From the NCBI GenBank assembly GCA_029204225.1, contig CM055102.1, forward strand, positions 28,574,969 to 28,638,968: 64,000 nucleotides of DNA, given 5' to 3'. Positions 1 through 13,739 of the stretch are shown here, in pieces. This stretch comes from Diphasiastrum complanatum. Taxonomy: Eukaryota > Streptophyta > Lycopodiopsida > Lycopodiales > Lycopodiaceae. Numbering within the stretch: the first letter of the stretch is position 1; every line of letters begins with the position of its first letter. Under the pieces are notes generated by a model, which worked only from the letters and a program-made list of their open reading frames with translations, was not told the DNA's origin and made no database searches. Made by a program: the position numbers and the translations under genes.

Positions 1-489
<489 letters not shown>

Positions 490-528
490 AGAAGTGTGTG
501 TCTATTGTGTCTTGCATTTTGAATTTAA

Positions 529-704
<176 letters not shown>

Positions 705-1575
705 AGTGTGTTTTGATTTAAATTTAGAGTAGTATATGACTAGATAGTGTCTGATGGTAATTGTATGTTTGAATTTGCTTATAGTAATGGTTCAATTGTG
801 TAATATAGTGTTATCTTTTAATTGCTTGAGTATGTGACAAAAATATTAAAAAAAAAAAAGAGCAAGCGTTTAAAGAGCGAGCAATTGCACGTTTGCACTT
901 AAGCTTTGAGTGAGTTTACCGGTGAGTTTGTGTTCTTGTGAATTTGTTTTATTATTGGAATACGTTATCTAATGTAACCAAGAAATCAACTTTTTGAAGC
1001 AGATTTGTCAAAAATAGCTTCATGCATGAAATTTCTCTGATCACTACTAAACACCCATGTACCATGCATCCAAACATGCATACAAGTCTATCCATACATT
1101 TTCAACAATAGAAATCCATAGTTAAGTGCAATAAGACCCAAATCCCTATAAATCAATTGGTTCTTACGCCCATTTCTAGTCCAAAAACCCCAATTTTTTG
1201 TTTAAAATCACTATCTAAGTACCTTTTTGACTTTTCAACCGACATGCAATCATTAGATCCAATCAATAATGATTGTAAAATAGAAATAACAATCTAGAAA
1301 ACGTACTAGATCAGTAGCTTTGATAAATTCCATGCAAAAATCTTGAATTGTAGGTGAAAATTCACAAAAAAAACCATAAAAAATCCATTGATTTCTATCA
1401 AAATCTATGGAGAAATTCCATAATCATGATCAATAGGCTGATGTCAATCTAAATTCAAAGAATGCACTTACTTGGAGGTCAATTCCGCCACCTAAAAGTA
1501 CAAAACAAGGAAGAAATATCAAAAAGCTAGGAAAAAGTAAATAACAACTTCACCTTCTGATTGATGTAAAGTCTT
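705..1575. other. AT-rich spacer, no gene seen
   Basis: Nothing coding or structured stands out except an A-run near 848-860. The right part could be the worn internal region of the LTR element whose primer-binding-like site lies at 1576-1587, but no retroelement protein similarity is visible. Confidence 0.4.
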
Positions 1576-2140
1576 GCTTTGATACCACTGTAAGGATCGC
1601 CTATTGAAGATCCGACTAGATCTAGTTGCATGCAACCAAAAGGACACCTGTGCAGCAAAACCACCCAACCAACATGAAATGGCTAGTCAATACCCTAACC
1701 ACTTCCCATGCATGGTGAATGAATGCAAGAGAGGAGGGGCTCGTGGCTTCTAGAATCAGAAAATCCAATAGGTAGATGGGCGAGTTTCCACTGGTATATA
1801 TTCTCTCCCAGGAGGAGAAAATATTCCTCTTAGGATCCCCATGCAACCTGAGTAAGCAATTGACCTCTTGTTCATGCATTATAGCAGTCAAACACCATGC
1901 AAGTGCTCCTATGTCCACCAATTATAGGTCTGGCCTTCATATGATTATTAATTACTTTATCGGCCAAGCCCAGAAAAAATGACGAGGCATAACAAATAAC
2001 CACATACACTAGAGTGACCGGCTATCCATGTCAGGAATTATTCTGAATCCCTCATACTGGACATGGATGTAACACATGTTCTGTGGCAACACGCCTCTTT
2101 CACCATGCAAAAAGATCACATCAGCACTTTATGTATTTTA
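1576..2140 (-). mobile_element. LTR-retrotransposon remnant (PBS-like site plus LTR-like sequence)
   Basis: On the minus strand, 1576-1587 reads TGGTATCAAAGC, one base from the initiator tRNA-Met primer-binding site used by many plant copia elements. Sequence to its right would be the 5' LTR. Part of that LTR (about 1940-2075) resembles 32300-32440 (shared words GAGGCATAAC, ATTCTGAATCC), which supports a repeat family. No intact partner LTR or TSD was found, so the outer boundary is approximate. Confidence 0.45.
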
Positions 2141-3107
2141 ACCAACACAATTTCTTATATTAGTCTAGGTGCACTTCACTTTCTTTCATACAAATAGTTC
2201 TACTATATGGAAGACTGACTGCTATCGCATGACATTATCGAAGGCCTATTTTATCTCTCTCTGAACCTTCCTACATTTGAAGATGTATTATTTTCTCTTA
2301 TTGGGATAGTCAAAGCATGTCATTCGAAACTCTACTAACGTTGACACTTCAACTAAGTTTTCATCAAACTTTATGCCATTCTAGTCAAGGACAGAAAGGT
2401 AGCACTAGCAACCCTCCATGCCAGTAGCACATGTATAGGTGGTAGATTTTAGTTGGCTCTTATGGAAAAATGATTGTCTAGTTAGCAATAGAGCCTACAT
2501 GGCATAGAACTAGTGACAAAGGCTTTTGTACAAAGCATTTCTCATCAATAAAGCACTATATTCTAGCAATGCATTTCTACAAGGCATCTCTCCATAGTAA
2601 AGCAATGTGTCACTTCATAATCTCTCTATGTGATAGCAAACCATTGGACATTCAATGGACATACCGTTTGGGATCTCTTAGTATTGTGCTTTCTCACAAA
2701 GAAGATATAGCTTTAAAGTTTTCCTTCTTCGTATTCATTCATCTCTTCTAGAGTTTGCTTTGTTATGTAGGAAGTAAAAGCAAAATGTGATAAGCTCTGT
2801 GTTTCTTGCAAGGAATATGTACTGTAATTTTTCTTTCTTGTGAAATGAATCAATAAAGATCATTGTGCAACAAGTCTTTTTCTCTGTTCTTGATGGTGCA
2901 TGCCTATTTTTCAGTCAAGTGCTTGTTTTGCATTGTAAAAAGAAAATAGTCACCAGAAGCATTGATCTCTTCTATGTTCTTTATGTCGTACAAGTTTCTA
3001 ATTCAAAAAGATCGTAGATGCCACAACCCATCTTTTGTCAAACATATCATGTTGATATTTCTGTTGAATGGAATTCTATTTGTCTCATTTGAGCAAATCC
3101 TCTGAAG
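2141..3107. other. Spacer, nothing recognised
   Basis: Short open frames exist (for example 2569-2751) but show no family motif and no codon pattern distinguishing them from chance. Confidence 0.35.
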
Positions 3108-3335
3108 ATGCTCATATTCCAAGTAATGCATAGCAGATTGAGTACCATCAGGGAGAGAATTGCCGGTAAGACTCTCTACAGATTTGATGTTGGAAATTGG
3201 GTGTATCTTAAAATTTCTAAATATTTCAAGGTACTGCAGACGGGAAAATGTCATAAGCTATCTCCACGATATAGCATTCCATATAAGGTTGTCAAAAAAA
3301 TAAATCGAGTTGCTTATCAACAAGATCTTCCAAGG
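3108..3335 (+). pseudogene. Ty3/gypsy integrase C-terminal fragment
   Basis: The plus-strand frame contains FDVGNWVYLKISKYFK, then KLSPRYSIPYKVVKKINRVA and YQQDLP. This matches the region after the integrase core in plant chromoviruses, where a 'VGDWVYLKLQPY' motif is followed by 'KLSPRYFGPY.V...IG.VAY.L.LP'. Only about 75 residues remain, with no integrase core upstream and no chromodomain downstream. It abuts a copia fragment in the opposite orientation at about 3370-3385, so it is a relic truncated by a later insertion or deletion. Confidence 0.75.
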
Positions 3336-3383
3336 TCCATTATGTCTTCCATGGAAGACATTTGAAAGACGCTTTAAATACAT

Positions 3384-4045
3384 GGAAGGATCATAGTCAC
3401 TAAGGACAAATCCTAGTGAGATAAGAAAAGTGTTGAGTCTTGAATACCATGATCTTGGTGCTTGCTTTAGTCCATAAAGACTTTTGAAGAGCAAGCACAC
3501 TTTGGACTCATCATTGATGAATCCTTGAGGTTGTTCCACATAAATCTCCTCCTCAAGATAACCATTTAAAAAGCATTGGATACATATAATTGGAACACCT
3601 TCCATTTGAAAAAACAAGCAAGAGAAATAAGAATTCTTATTGTCACCATCTTTGCAATGGGTGCAAAGGTCTCCTCATAGTCAAGGCCATGGATTTGAGC
3701 AAATCCTTTGGCACATAATCTTCCCTTGAACTTGTTGATGGTCCCATCATGATTGTACTTGATCAGAAATACCCACTTGCAACCAATCACATGCTTGTTG
3801 GATGGTGGATCCACAAGCTCCCAAGTATTGTTGGTGATCAATGCATCATACTCTTGCTTCATGGCATCATACCACTCCTTGGCATTGAGTGCCTCTTGTA
3901 CATTCTTTGGCTCTTCATGAGAAACAAAAAAGCATAATTAGTGGAATCAAGATCCACTTGGTTGCCTTTATCAACATATGATAGCCTCTTAGGCTCGGAT
4001 CTATCTCTCATGGATCTTCTTGGTGAAAAAATCCGAGGAGAATTG
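3384..4045 (-). pseudogene. Ty1/copia reverse transcriptase fragment
   Basis: The minus-strand frames encode the start of the copia RT domain: EYDALITNNTWELVDPP, CKWVFLIKYNHDG, AKGFAQIHGLDYEETFAP, then in a second frame NGYLEEEIYVEQPQGF and SLYGLKQAPRSWYSRLN. Upstream, SEPKRLSYVDKGN matches the linker before RT in copia Pol. A frameshift falls near 3566-3617, and the YVDD catalytic box, RNase H, integrase and gag are absent. A decayed fragment about 660 bp long that cannot be functional. Confidence 0.9.
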
Positions 4046-4560
4046 TAAGAACCATAAGGGATAACTCCCTAAGATGAGGATAGGAGAACACAATAAGAGA
4101 GACAATGGAGCCAAACATCCCAACCAATCCTAGATCAAACCTGGATCTAGCCCCCAAGCCATGCCATGTGAAGCAAGAGGAGAAGAGAGAAGCTACTAAC
4201 CTAAACCCAATATGTCGACGGAAGAATCCCTACCTCATTATATAGAGAGTAGAGTCATGTGCATGAAACCATGCAACCCCCATGCAGGTCAACTATAAAT
4301 AGATCACATCTCTTCATGCAATCCTCCTGCCTATATCCATCACACAGACATGCAATACTCCATATGTCTCAATTAAAGTGTCTGGGTCCCCTCAAGGTTA
4401 TTAGTCATAAACTGGCCTTGACATGAGATTAAATCAGAGCATGACCAACAATCTCGAATACTAGAGGGCCGTTGTACCATATTAGGACTATTCCAGGTCC
4501 TTAACCGAATATGGCCATAACAAGAATCCTCTTAAAATCTTGACCCCATCACATCATAAT
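4046..4560. repeat. LTR-like dispersed repeat
   Basis: The stretch GTGTCTGGGTCCCCTCAAGG plus nearby ATTAGTCATAA...GGCC (about 4378-4420) resembles 32298-32340 and more weakly 1940-1980. A TATAAATA box (about 4294-4301) fits an LTR promoter. It lies on the 5' side of the minus-strand copia fragment at 3384-4045 and may be its LTR. The ends were not defined. Confidence 0.4.
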
Positions 4561-5431
4561 TGTCTTCAATAGCAATAGTTGGTGATGCATCCATAGATGG
4601 CATTAGAGGAGTTCTAAATCCCAAAAAGACCCTTTGTAAAGATTATTTTTATATTTTTTCACAAATTTTTCTTACACATGGACCAATCAAAACACTCAAA
4701 TTTGAAATCTACGTAAATTTATGCATAATGCTTGTGATTGCACCAATAGAATTGGTTTGTTATGCTTTGTGAGCTATCATTAAGTATTGTACTTTGCTCT
4801 CTACTCACAGTTCATACAGGGACTGTATTCCACACGCGTGAGGCCACCCTTAATGTTTCTTGAAGTTTACATGTGCTGATCTTGCTAGATAGTTAATGAT
4901 TTACATCTAGATCTTGATCTAATCAATAGAACTTGTTAGATCACTTGATTTGGCAAACAACACCTCTTGAAGATTGATTGTACTAATCAATCATTGTTCA
5001 AAAATCAGAAAATCAACAAAACATGAAGTAATGCTTGCAAATCAGACCCTCAAAACTAGGTAACAATCACACAAAATTTAGCTCAATGACAGTACCAGTA
5101 ATGAGACAGAAAATTTGTAACAGTTATTGAGTCCAAAATGAAGAGGCACACGTATGTAGAAACTCATATTGCAACATGAGTTATCCATGTCCAGTTTCTA
5201 ACATCCATAGCTAAGTGAATATTGACTAATAAGACTACTTCAATCAGCCACAAGCTTCCAAGTCTCCACATATCCACATCACTTTGTCAGTACGTAAAAA
5301 AGAAAACATAAAAGAGAACTAGACTTTGCCATAAAGTATCCAACATTGTCATCCAAAAAAGAAGATGACTGTAGCCTTCATTGATATCCCTTTGTCCAAA
5401 GCCATATAGGGTAAAAGTCTCTAATAAACAT

Positions 5432-5467
<36 letters not shown>

Positions 5468-6949
5468 GAAGTTGTATCCCCTCATAACAAATGAAGGTGA
5501 TGTTGTTACCAACTTTCTAAATGCGTTCAATAGTGTGATGAGCAAGCTAATCTTAGTTGGTGTCAATATGCCAAAAAAAAGTGTATTTGCCTATTATGTT
5601 TAGTTCCATGTTCACAGGGTAATCTCATTGTGAACATAACCAGTAATATTGTGACTACTCTAAAGCTTGATAAAAATAATCGCCTCCTTGTTGTCAAAAT
5701 AAATGAATATCGCTACCTAACGTCACTGCAACTTAGATTCATTAGGCCCTTTGGCAACAAATTTGTTTGGGGGTTTGTTATGTTTGAGAACAAAACCTAA
5801 CATATGCAATTTGATTTTCAAATCTAGCACCATTGCTAGTCTCAAACATCCTTCTCAATGAAACTTATTCTATGAATAGTAATAGAAGGACTTTGCAAGA
5901 GAGGATTGGAAGAAAAACCATTTATCATCAAAAAATGCCATGATCAATCATGTGGAGTCAACTTTCCAAAACACCTAAGCACTCATAAATGTTGAAAATG
6001 TGATACTATGTTATGTCGACAAATGTATAAAGCCAAAAAATCTCTGGATGAATGTATAAAGCTAAAAGGCTTTAGATTCTATACACTGCAACTTGTAAAT
6101 CTCTCACTCTTTTATAGATTTCTCTTGCTTCACATGTTTCTTTTAAGGATGGTAGTTTGAATTTCTTCACACTGACTACAGGGTTTTTTTTGCAATGGCA
6201 AATTGACTGTGGGTTAAAAGGGTAGTGAGAAGGAGTTTAGTGATAGACAAAGTGCATCCCAGAAACAACGAAATCTAATTGCAATCTCTTTTGCGCTCCA
6301 TGAAGGGCCATGAAGGGATCCGGACTCCAAAGATCAGGAAGAAAGCAGGCCTGCCAATGGAAACTTAGAGAATGTGGAAGCCATCCATGTTTCTTCAACA
6401 AAGGAAGACGAAGAACCTCCAGAACGCTCCATAGAGTGGCACAAAGAATCTCCAGAACGCTCCATAGAGAACCATCCGTAAGAGCCATGGTGAGTTGAAC
6501 TCGCGAAGGGCGAGCACGTTCTTAATCATGTCATGGACCTTGGATTCGGATCGGAAATGCAGAACATAAATTGCACAGAGGACTCCTTATTAACCAGAGA
6601 GCAATACAGTAAGCACTGATGTTGCCACCCCACTGCCAAGCTCATCAGGGGCATCACCCAAATTGCTGCAGACACTACGCATGCTCTCTTCCAGTGTGGA
6701 GCCAACTAAATATCCACTCGACTTGTCAGCACATCTTTACTCTCATGAAAGCCTTCTTTTTCCACCTCTTTGAATTGAGACATGGCTATTCCCTTCCAAG
6801 TGGGCAATTGAAACCACTATAGCATTTCCTAAGAAGTCACGTTTTTCAAGGTCTCTATTTAGCCTGGTTTCCCAATAGTTTTTTAGCACACTGTAATAGA
6901 GTCACTGTGGGCGCTATACAAGTATAGAAGTTTCAGAGGGCATTATCAA
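4561..6949. other. Long AT-rich spacer
   Basis: No gene or element could be supported. It includes an (AT)n tract at 5433-5465. Around 6240-6500 a short segment repeats the words AGAATCTCCAGAACGCTCCAT (about 6415-6470, two near copies spaced about 35 bp apart), but no product is recognisable. Confidence 0.4.
5433..5465. repeat. (AT)n microsatellite
   Basis: Thirty-three bases of alternating T and A. Confidence 0.95.
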
Positions 6950-7135
6950 CGCATTAGGTTGCTTTTCCATTTATGCCCACGACTGATCTCGGATAGCTTA
7001 TCTCACTAGAGATCAGTAGGCCTACCTCGACTTGTAAGTTAATTATGATTATGAGGGGTTTGGGGCCCTCATGTGCATATGGTCATAATTAATGGTTGGA
7101 GGCTAAACTCATGATGGTGGATTTTTATGGGTCTA
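6950..7135 (-). repeat. Dispersed repeat, inverted relative to 21265-21440
   Basis: Words such as GTAGGCCTACCT, TTATGATTATGAG, GCCCTCATG, TCATAATTAATGGTT and AACTCATG.TGGTGG occur here in the same order as on the opposite strand of 21265-21440. The two copies are degenerate with small indels, about 14 kb apart and in inverted orientation. No coding capacity was seen. Confidence 0.7.
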
Positions 7136-10100
7136 TCAATGAGTCATAGGGGAACTGGATGCTTGTAAACAAGCTGTTTTTAATTTGCAGCACAAGGAGT
7201 TCAAGCATGTTCTTAAGCAAAACTTTCTGGTGCAACCAATATCTCGATTCCAATTTTAATCATTGTTTGTTGAGCAAGGGCAGAGTGATTTTAGGAGCTG
7301 AAACCTTGCTCTAATGGGAAAATAGCTTTTATTCTTATAAGGTTGTCAAAGCACTGCCCATTTTGGCCTCTTTGACCACCGTCGTGGTTTCATGAAAGGA
7401 TAGTGCACGGCTAGACGGCCCCTAGTCCACCAAAACAAAATTAAGCTAAGGATTAAGAGGAAGAAAAGTTTTTTGGAATGTAGAAGTTGTTGGTCACCAA
7501 AAAGAAACTAGGAAACTGATATGAAATCGAATTGGTTTGAAGAGTCGTAAGGCCCAATAGGCAGTACTCATTCAGAAAATTGATTTTATTAGAAGAATCA
7601 ATCAAGTTTTTTTAATTTTTAAGAACCGTTGAAATTGACAAAATGATTCAATTAGAAAACTCTAAGGTTGAATAAGGTCAGAAGCAATTTATGGCACAAT
7701 GAATTAAAGCCCGTTTGTAGAGCAATTCTACTTGAAGCATTTCATTCGAATTTGTTCTTAAATCAATGTAATTCATACTCATCCTTACCCATTACTAAAT
7801 TTGTCACTCCCGGAATGATGAGGCGTGACCCACAATCCTATTGGTGACCGTAAAAAGTAAGTGGTGAAGACTAATATGAGTCGAAATTTGTATTATAAAG
7901 TTAGAATTTGGAGGAATCCTTGAGACCTTTGATAGTACCATTTTGTTGGACTCAAATGTCATGTGAGTCATTTGTCATTCTTGGAATTTTTGACAAATCT
8001 ACAAGACAAATTCCAAAAAATAGTTTTTGGATGATGGATCAAAAAGTGGGTGGTCTTCTTGGAGGAAGAACATGTGGTATGGGACGCATGCAATTCCAAA
8101 GGGGACATTTGAAACTAACTGGATCAGGATGACCATAGTATTGCCATAAATTTTGAATGATGCTAAATACTATGGGTCACAAGAGGGTGTTTGTAGGAAA
8201 TTTGAGGTATTGGTCATGACCCCTTATGGATATCTCAAATTTACAAAACCGAAAATCCTATAAGCTATTTCTTTGTTCTCAGAATATATTCGTGAATTTC
8301 TTAACATTAATTAACCCTATTTCATGTGATTCCTTGGAAGGTAATTGTTAGACGTCGACCTTGGTTGATGTCACATGAATGGTTAACCAAATTGTTTTCT
8401 AAATTGTCGTTATACTTCCCTAAAGAATCAATAATTCTATTCTGATTTACTGGTCAATTTTACTGAGAGGTAACAGATTCTTTCACCACCAAAGAAAATC
8501 TTTGGATAAGTCATTTATCTAAATGTGTTCAGACATTACTTGTATTAAGGTGCATTGATGTAACACATGTAATTGGATTTTTCTTGATTTTTATGATTTT
8601 CTTTGCAAACTTCTCCTAGGCCATATCTAGAGTGATATGATGCCTATTGAAAACTTGTGTAGTTTCATATTTAAAAGGTAGGAGAAGTAGGTGGATAGGA
8701 TGTTATCTATGTGAAACATCTATTGCATAGTTTCTTGGAAGAATCCGTAATATGCATCGATGAGAAACCTCTTTCTAGAATCAAGATCAATAGGATATTT
8801 TGATATTACATGATTGTAGTAAATATCTAGTAGAAGATGTAAGGATAGGAAATCAGAAAACATTCTTGTAGTAGAAAAGTTGTTGATTACATATCCAATT
8901 GATTTGTATCAGAACTAGGAAAAGAATGTGGTATGTTGAGACTAGGTCCTTCAAGTTGTGATCAGCTTGATCCTAGTATGAGCTAAGATCTGTAAGGCCT
9001 ATGGTGATGTTTGTGTACATTCATTCATTGAGTCCTTGGTAGATTCTTGTGTCTGGAGCATGGGGAATGGATGTGGATCAGCTTTCAAGTTTTATTGGAC
9101 TAGATGTCAAGGCAAAGCGGCTTGGAGTATGGCTTTGTTTGGGAGATACCTTAGGGATGAGGCTTGGAGCGCTCATTGGTTCGAGATGGTTGATCTGATG
9201 AATATGCTTGGATGTGAGGGCATCTTGTTACAGGTGTGGGCCATGGTTGAGGACATGGTTTGGAGACCAACGGTGTAGCAATGGATCTACAGGTGGCACA
9301 GGTGTTGGTATGACATGATACCACTTATGGGCAGGCCTTGGTCATGTATTTGACGCTTTATCATTCGTGTTGGTTTGCGTGAGTGTGTGTGGGCTTGCAT
9401 GTTACCTTGTCATGGGAGTCCAGGTATGAGTCGGAGTTGTATGTTGGTAAGGGTGTAGTCTTATGGTGGTAGTAAGATTTCCTCAAGTTGTCGCTCATTT
9501 ATGTCAACTTTACAGGTCTGTACTTGTAAGTGTTTGATAGGATGTCAGCCTAGCTAGATCGAGGATGTAAGTCTCATGGTGGCAGTGGGATTTCCTCAGT
9601 TTGAGCCATGTCGCTCATGTGGTCCACGTGTGTTCAAGTTGGATGGGGACAAGTCAGTTGGTCGATAATGTGGTAGACTCTCTGTGTGAGCATTGTGTCT
9701 GGATGATACTTTGTGGGTCAAACCTGGTGGTTTTTTGTTGTGCTAAAGTGTAAGTCAAGTATAGAGTAGCAAGACATGCTTAATACTCCAGACATTGCTA
9801 TAGTTTGTATTTTTTTACTACTATCACATTTAAATCAGAATTGATCTAATTTGTATTTGATATAAGCTTAAAATGTGATATTGTACTTATTGTACAATTA
9901 ATTAGATTTATTGTATTTGGTTATTATCGGGACTTGAACCGCCATCGACATATCAATTGGACACACCTCCCGTAGCCGGCTACTTAAGTTAGCCGAGTAG
10001 CCACACATAGGGAAATTAGCATGTACAGTGTATTTTTGACGACATTTGCTATACTCAGGGGCATGTCCTGAGTTTGTCAATCTTTTAGCCCATGTTGGGC

Positions 10101-11159
10101 CTATTAGTTAGGCAAGTGCCTATTTCAGTGTGTTGATAATTGTCGAGCCCATGCATGTTGGGGCTTTTAGTATATGTATAGTTTTCTCTTTATAATAAAT
10201 AACTTTTGTTGTGCCATCTTTGAGAGCTTGTGAGGAGTGGCTACGGTGATTGATTGATGTGATCTGCATACTGCACTAGATCCTAACATGATTTTTAACT
10301 ACTTCCTCTTAAGAATGTAGACTGATTCATGCTTGGAGGTTGAGAGATTGAAAAAGTTACATGTAAAGTACTTGTGACCCCTCATTCCTTGTTGACATCA
10401 TCTTCATGAGTGAATGAATTACAAACAATAATGCACCAAGGGTGTCTTCAAATTGGGGTGCCATGCAAGTTTATTATCCAAAATGGAGGTCTACCATTGG
10501 TCCATCGAGAAAATAAGGGACCTTTTCTCTGTGCCCGTGAACTTTGTATGACATATTGAGTTAATAGGGGCAACTTAAAAAATATGGACCAATCAGGTTG
10601 TGCTAGCTTTGTAACAATCATGAGCCATCTCATTGTGCCAAAATTAAACAAGAATGATGTCGTATTATACCACAAAGGCCTTGCCATGTCATAATAGCAT
10701 GAATCCTACAATTTTAGGATTTGGATAAGGCATTTTTGATATTGGTGCGAGAAATTATTTTGTGCAATGAATCTATATATTGATTTTGAAATATGTGCAT
10801 GATCTTGATAACTTTGTTTTGCAGTTTAAGTTTGAACCTAATTTAAGGCCGAATTATCCGACATGTAAGTAATGTATGCATGTAAAATGGAAAATAGCAA
10901 AAGACATTTGGTGAATGAAAAAAAGTCCCTTGTTTTATATACATTTTAACATTTTAATATTCTAATTTAACATTTTTTCAGATGCTGCCACGTTTTTTTT
11001 TTTCTTTCAAAACATAGGTTATGGTGCTTATTATTATCGTACGATTTTAGATTTTATTTTATTTTTTTATCTTAGTGTGCATGTAACAATTAAGAATTGA
11101 ATTTCATATTATGTCTACCTATACTTAGTATAACTTAGCGGTTCTTTCTTCAATGGTTG
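7136..11159. other. Long spacer, no gene supported
   Basis: About 4 kb without a recognisable protein, RNA or element. Open frames at 7908-8132 and 9036-9278 have no family motif. Around 9900-10290 the sequence has an LTR-like look (TATATGTATAG, then TTATAATAAATAAC and CCTAACA) but no partner or TSD, so no element is called. Confidence 0.4.
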
Positions 11160-11818
11160 TACGTGCAAGTCATTTAGAGATTTAAGATTCTTATTGTGAA
11201 AGAATTCAGATCATTGATGATCCAAATCCATAAATTGATCTTGGGTTAGAAAGAGAACAAATCAACAATCCTACCAATGTAGAAAAATTAGCATCTACTG
11301 TATGAATCAGATGCAAAATCTAATAGAACTTGATCAAAACTAAATCAAAACATAAAAAGAAGTTGTTCTCTGTACAAAGCCAGCAAGCTACTATATTTCA
11401 AACGTGTGGATCTAAAAATAACAATTATTGATAATTCTACGCTTAGAATTACAAGCAATCACAAGTATAGTGCACCAATGGATGGTAGAACCCAAGAGAA
11501 CCATCTATAAGCATGAAATGAAATAGAGAAGAGAGAAGATCTGCTTCTTCATGAGTTACACCCTTATATAATAGGTCCAAACCCTATTTGGCCACTTAGC
11601 TTTCCCTCCAAAATGTAAACCCTACTATTTTTGGGACTAGATTCAATGTACCTAGCATTCAAATTTGAATCTACTCAAACTCGACTACTAAATTTCCCAC
11701 ACTTTCAAATTTAGACTAATTAAATTTGAAAAGTCAAATTCTAAGTCTAATATACAATTGGCCTCAATTTGCCATATATACAAATGTAGCAAATATAACT
11801 AAACTAGTTGAATATTTA
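11160..11818 (-). mobile_element. Probable copia 3' LTR remnant
   Basis: This segment lies directly beyond the RNase H tail of a minus-strand copia element and ends in ...AACA followed by a pyrimidine-rich ATCCCTCTTC, as expected for LTR next to the polypurine tract. A TTATATAATA box (about 11572-11581) could be its promoter. The outer boundary is a guess because no 5' LTR is left. Confidence 0.45.
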
Positions 11819-12020
11819 ACAATCCCTCTTCAACTAGTTTTAGCATGGACTTTGATAACACTCCAAGTGATGTCCTATGCTTCATGAACAAGTCCTTTCC
11901 CAATGGTGAAGATATCAGCTACACATTCCCTTGAAGACACATGTTAAAGCTCCACCTCCTTTGCAATGACTTGCTCCCTCACAAAATGATATTGCACCTC
12001 AATATGACATGAAAATGAGT
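11819..12020 (-). pseudogene. Copia RNase H 3'-end fragment
   Basis: The nucleotide sequence follows the 3' end of copia pol as seen in the intact element at 34735-34860: 'GATATCAGCTA', then 'CTTGCTCCCTCACAAAATGATATTG' in pieces, then 'CAATATG'. These encode, on the minus strand, the end of RNase H (HIEVQ.HFVREQV-like followed by VSS..ADI.TK-like). About 200 bp remain and no frame is intact. Confidence 0.65.
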
Positions 12021-12960
12021 TTTGGACACCATCTTCAAGGCATCAAAAAATGGAGAAAATCGAATTGGAGTGGAAACTTGCTCGTGGATGTGCATGGAAG
12101 GTAATTAATCACATCAATTTAACATTAACATTATGTTTGTAATGCTTTGTGGTTTTATTTAAAATGTGACTAATACTTTAATTTGAACAAATTGCACAGA
12201 ATTCTTAATTTTACTATGTTTTAGTACAAATCATACACTGCTGCTAAAATGACAAACTTTCAACAAGAGAAGTTTTTTAGTGTGAGGGTTATCTACGGTG
12301 GAAACAATGCCATGATTAGAAATGATAACTTGAGATTCTTCCAAACTCAACAAAATGAATATCGATGGAATCTTATGGCACTCGAATATGGCCACAACAC
12401 TACGAACATGTGAAACTTCAATTACTCATTTCGAGTGGTTGGAGAAATTGTCTTCTACTATAAATTTGTGACATTTATACAACTTGTTTACTAATCCAAT
12501 TTTATGACTTTGTTGCAAATTACATTTCATAATTGAATAGACCCAGGATGTTGGTTCGCGATCCAACTCAATGCAAGAAAATGACATGCTTTTGAAGGAA
12601 AAAATATTATAACATTGGATACGCAAGACAAAATCCACATCTTTTGAGGTTTTGGTAGAGTCTCAACCATTCATCCATAAACGATATGAAAATAATCGAA
12701 GAGAAATTACAATTGTGAATGATGATATTCCTAACTTAGGAGGCCAATTAGGCCGTTTAAGATCATCGTGCTTGGATGAGATAGAGGAGGAAGTGTACGA
12801 TGAGCCTATCTCACACTCTCAAAGAATCAATAGGAAATTTATGATTGTATTAAGACCTAGACTCGCATGACTATAGAGACTTATGTGATGATGAAAATGA
12901 GTCGTTATCGGATGATCTTGTAATCACCAAACTAGTCCTAAATGTATTTATAATCATTAG
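12021..12960 (+). other. Unidentified, possibly coding-derived segment
   Basis: The frame 12652-12870 (EITIVNDDIPNLGGQLGRLR, then DEIEEEVYDEPISHSQRINR) has an acidic, protein-like composition, unlike the surrounding AT-rich spacer, and ends just before a CT tract. I do not recognise the family. A TE accessory ORF or a captured exon are both possible. Confidence 0.25.
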
Positions 12961-12962
12961 CA

Positions 12963-13081
<119 letters not shown>

Positions 13082-13588
13082 ATAATCTCTCAATTTGTAT
13101 TCATGTGCAACTACTATAGAATTTGCAAATGCTCGCGTGATTTTAACTTCCTAGATTGCACAATAGCTAATCGTTGCATGTTCAATATAATGTCAGCCAC
13201 AAACATGCTTATGACTAATGAGTGTATCTTGCAAGTGTTTGAGGTCTCGCATACCTTAGCCCTTTCATCTTTTTTACATTGGGCTTCTTACAACTATATT
13301 ATTCTATACATGATTGGTTGATTGGTTAAAGTTTCTAAAAGAAAAAAAATGAACTAGCTCATGAAAAGTCCTTATTGCAAAGAGAACAACATGATAGGAC
13401 TCACTCTTGATGGCTAAACTTGAATCAAGAACTTGTAATTGCTAATAATCCCAAAAACACAAGCGAAAAGTCACAACAAATGCAAAACAATCAGAAGTAC
13501 ACAAAAAAGGCATATTAATGCTCTTGTATGGGTGACTCATATTAAGGAGTTCACGAGACATGTCAGTTTTTAACTAACTATTTTGAAC

Positions 13589-13682
13589 TGTAACTACCAT
13601 CTGGAAGTCTGACAGATATAATCCATCTTCGTAGATGTAACTACCATCTAGAAGTCTGACAGATATAATCCATCTTCATAGA
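13589..13682. repeat. 47-bp tandem duplication downstream of transketolase
   Basis: Two adjacent 47-bp units (13589-13635 and 13636-13682) differ at only two positions. They lie 58 bp beyond the transketolase stop codon and may be within its 3' UTR. Confidence 0.9.
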
Positions 13683-13739
13683 TGATGAGCATTCTACTGG
13701 GCTAGCTCACCTACATGAGATCTTGTATCGACGTGAAGC

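Noticed and set aside
9925-9990. Possible tRNA T-arm (GGTTCAAGTCC on the minus strand)
   Set aside because: The flanking bases do not pair into a T-stem, and no D-arm or acceptor stem was found at the right distance.
9895-10290. Possible solo LTR ending CCTAACA
   Set aside because: The composition is LTR-like, but no second copy, TSD or primer site is visible, so the boundaries cannot be supported.
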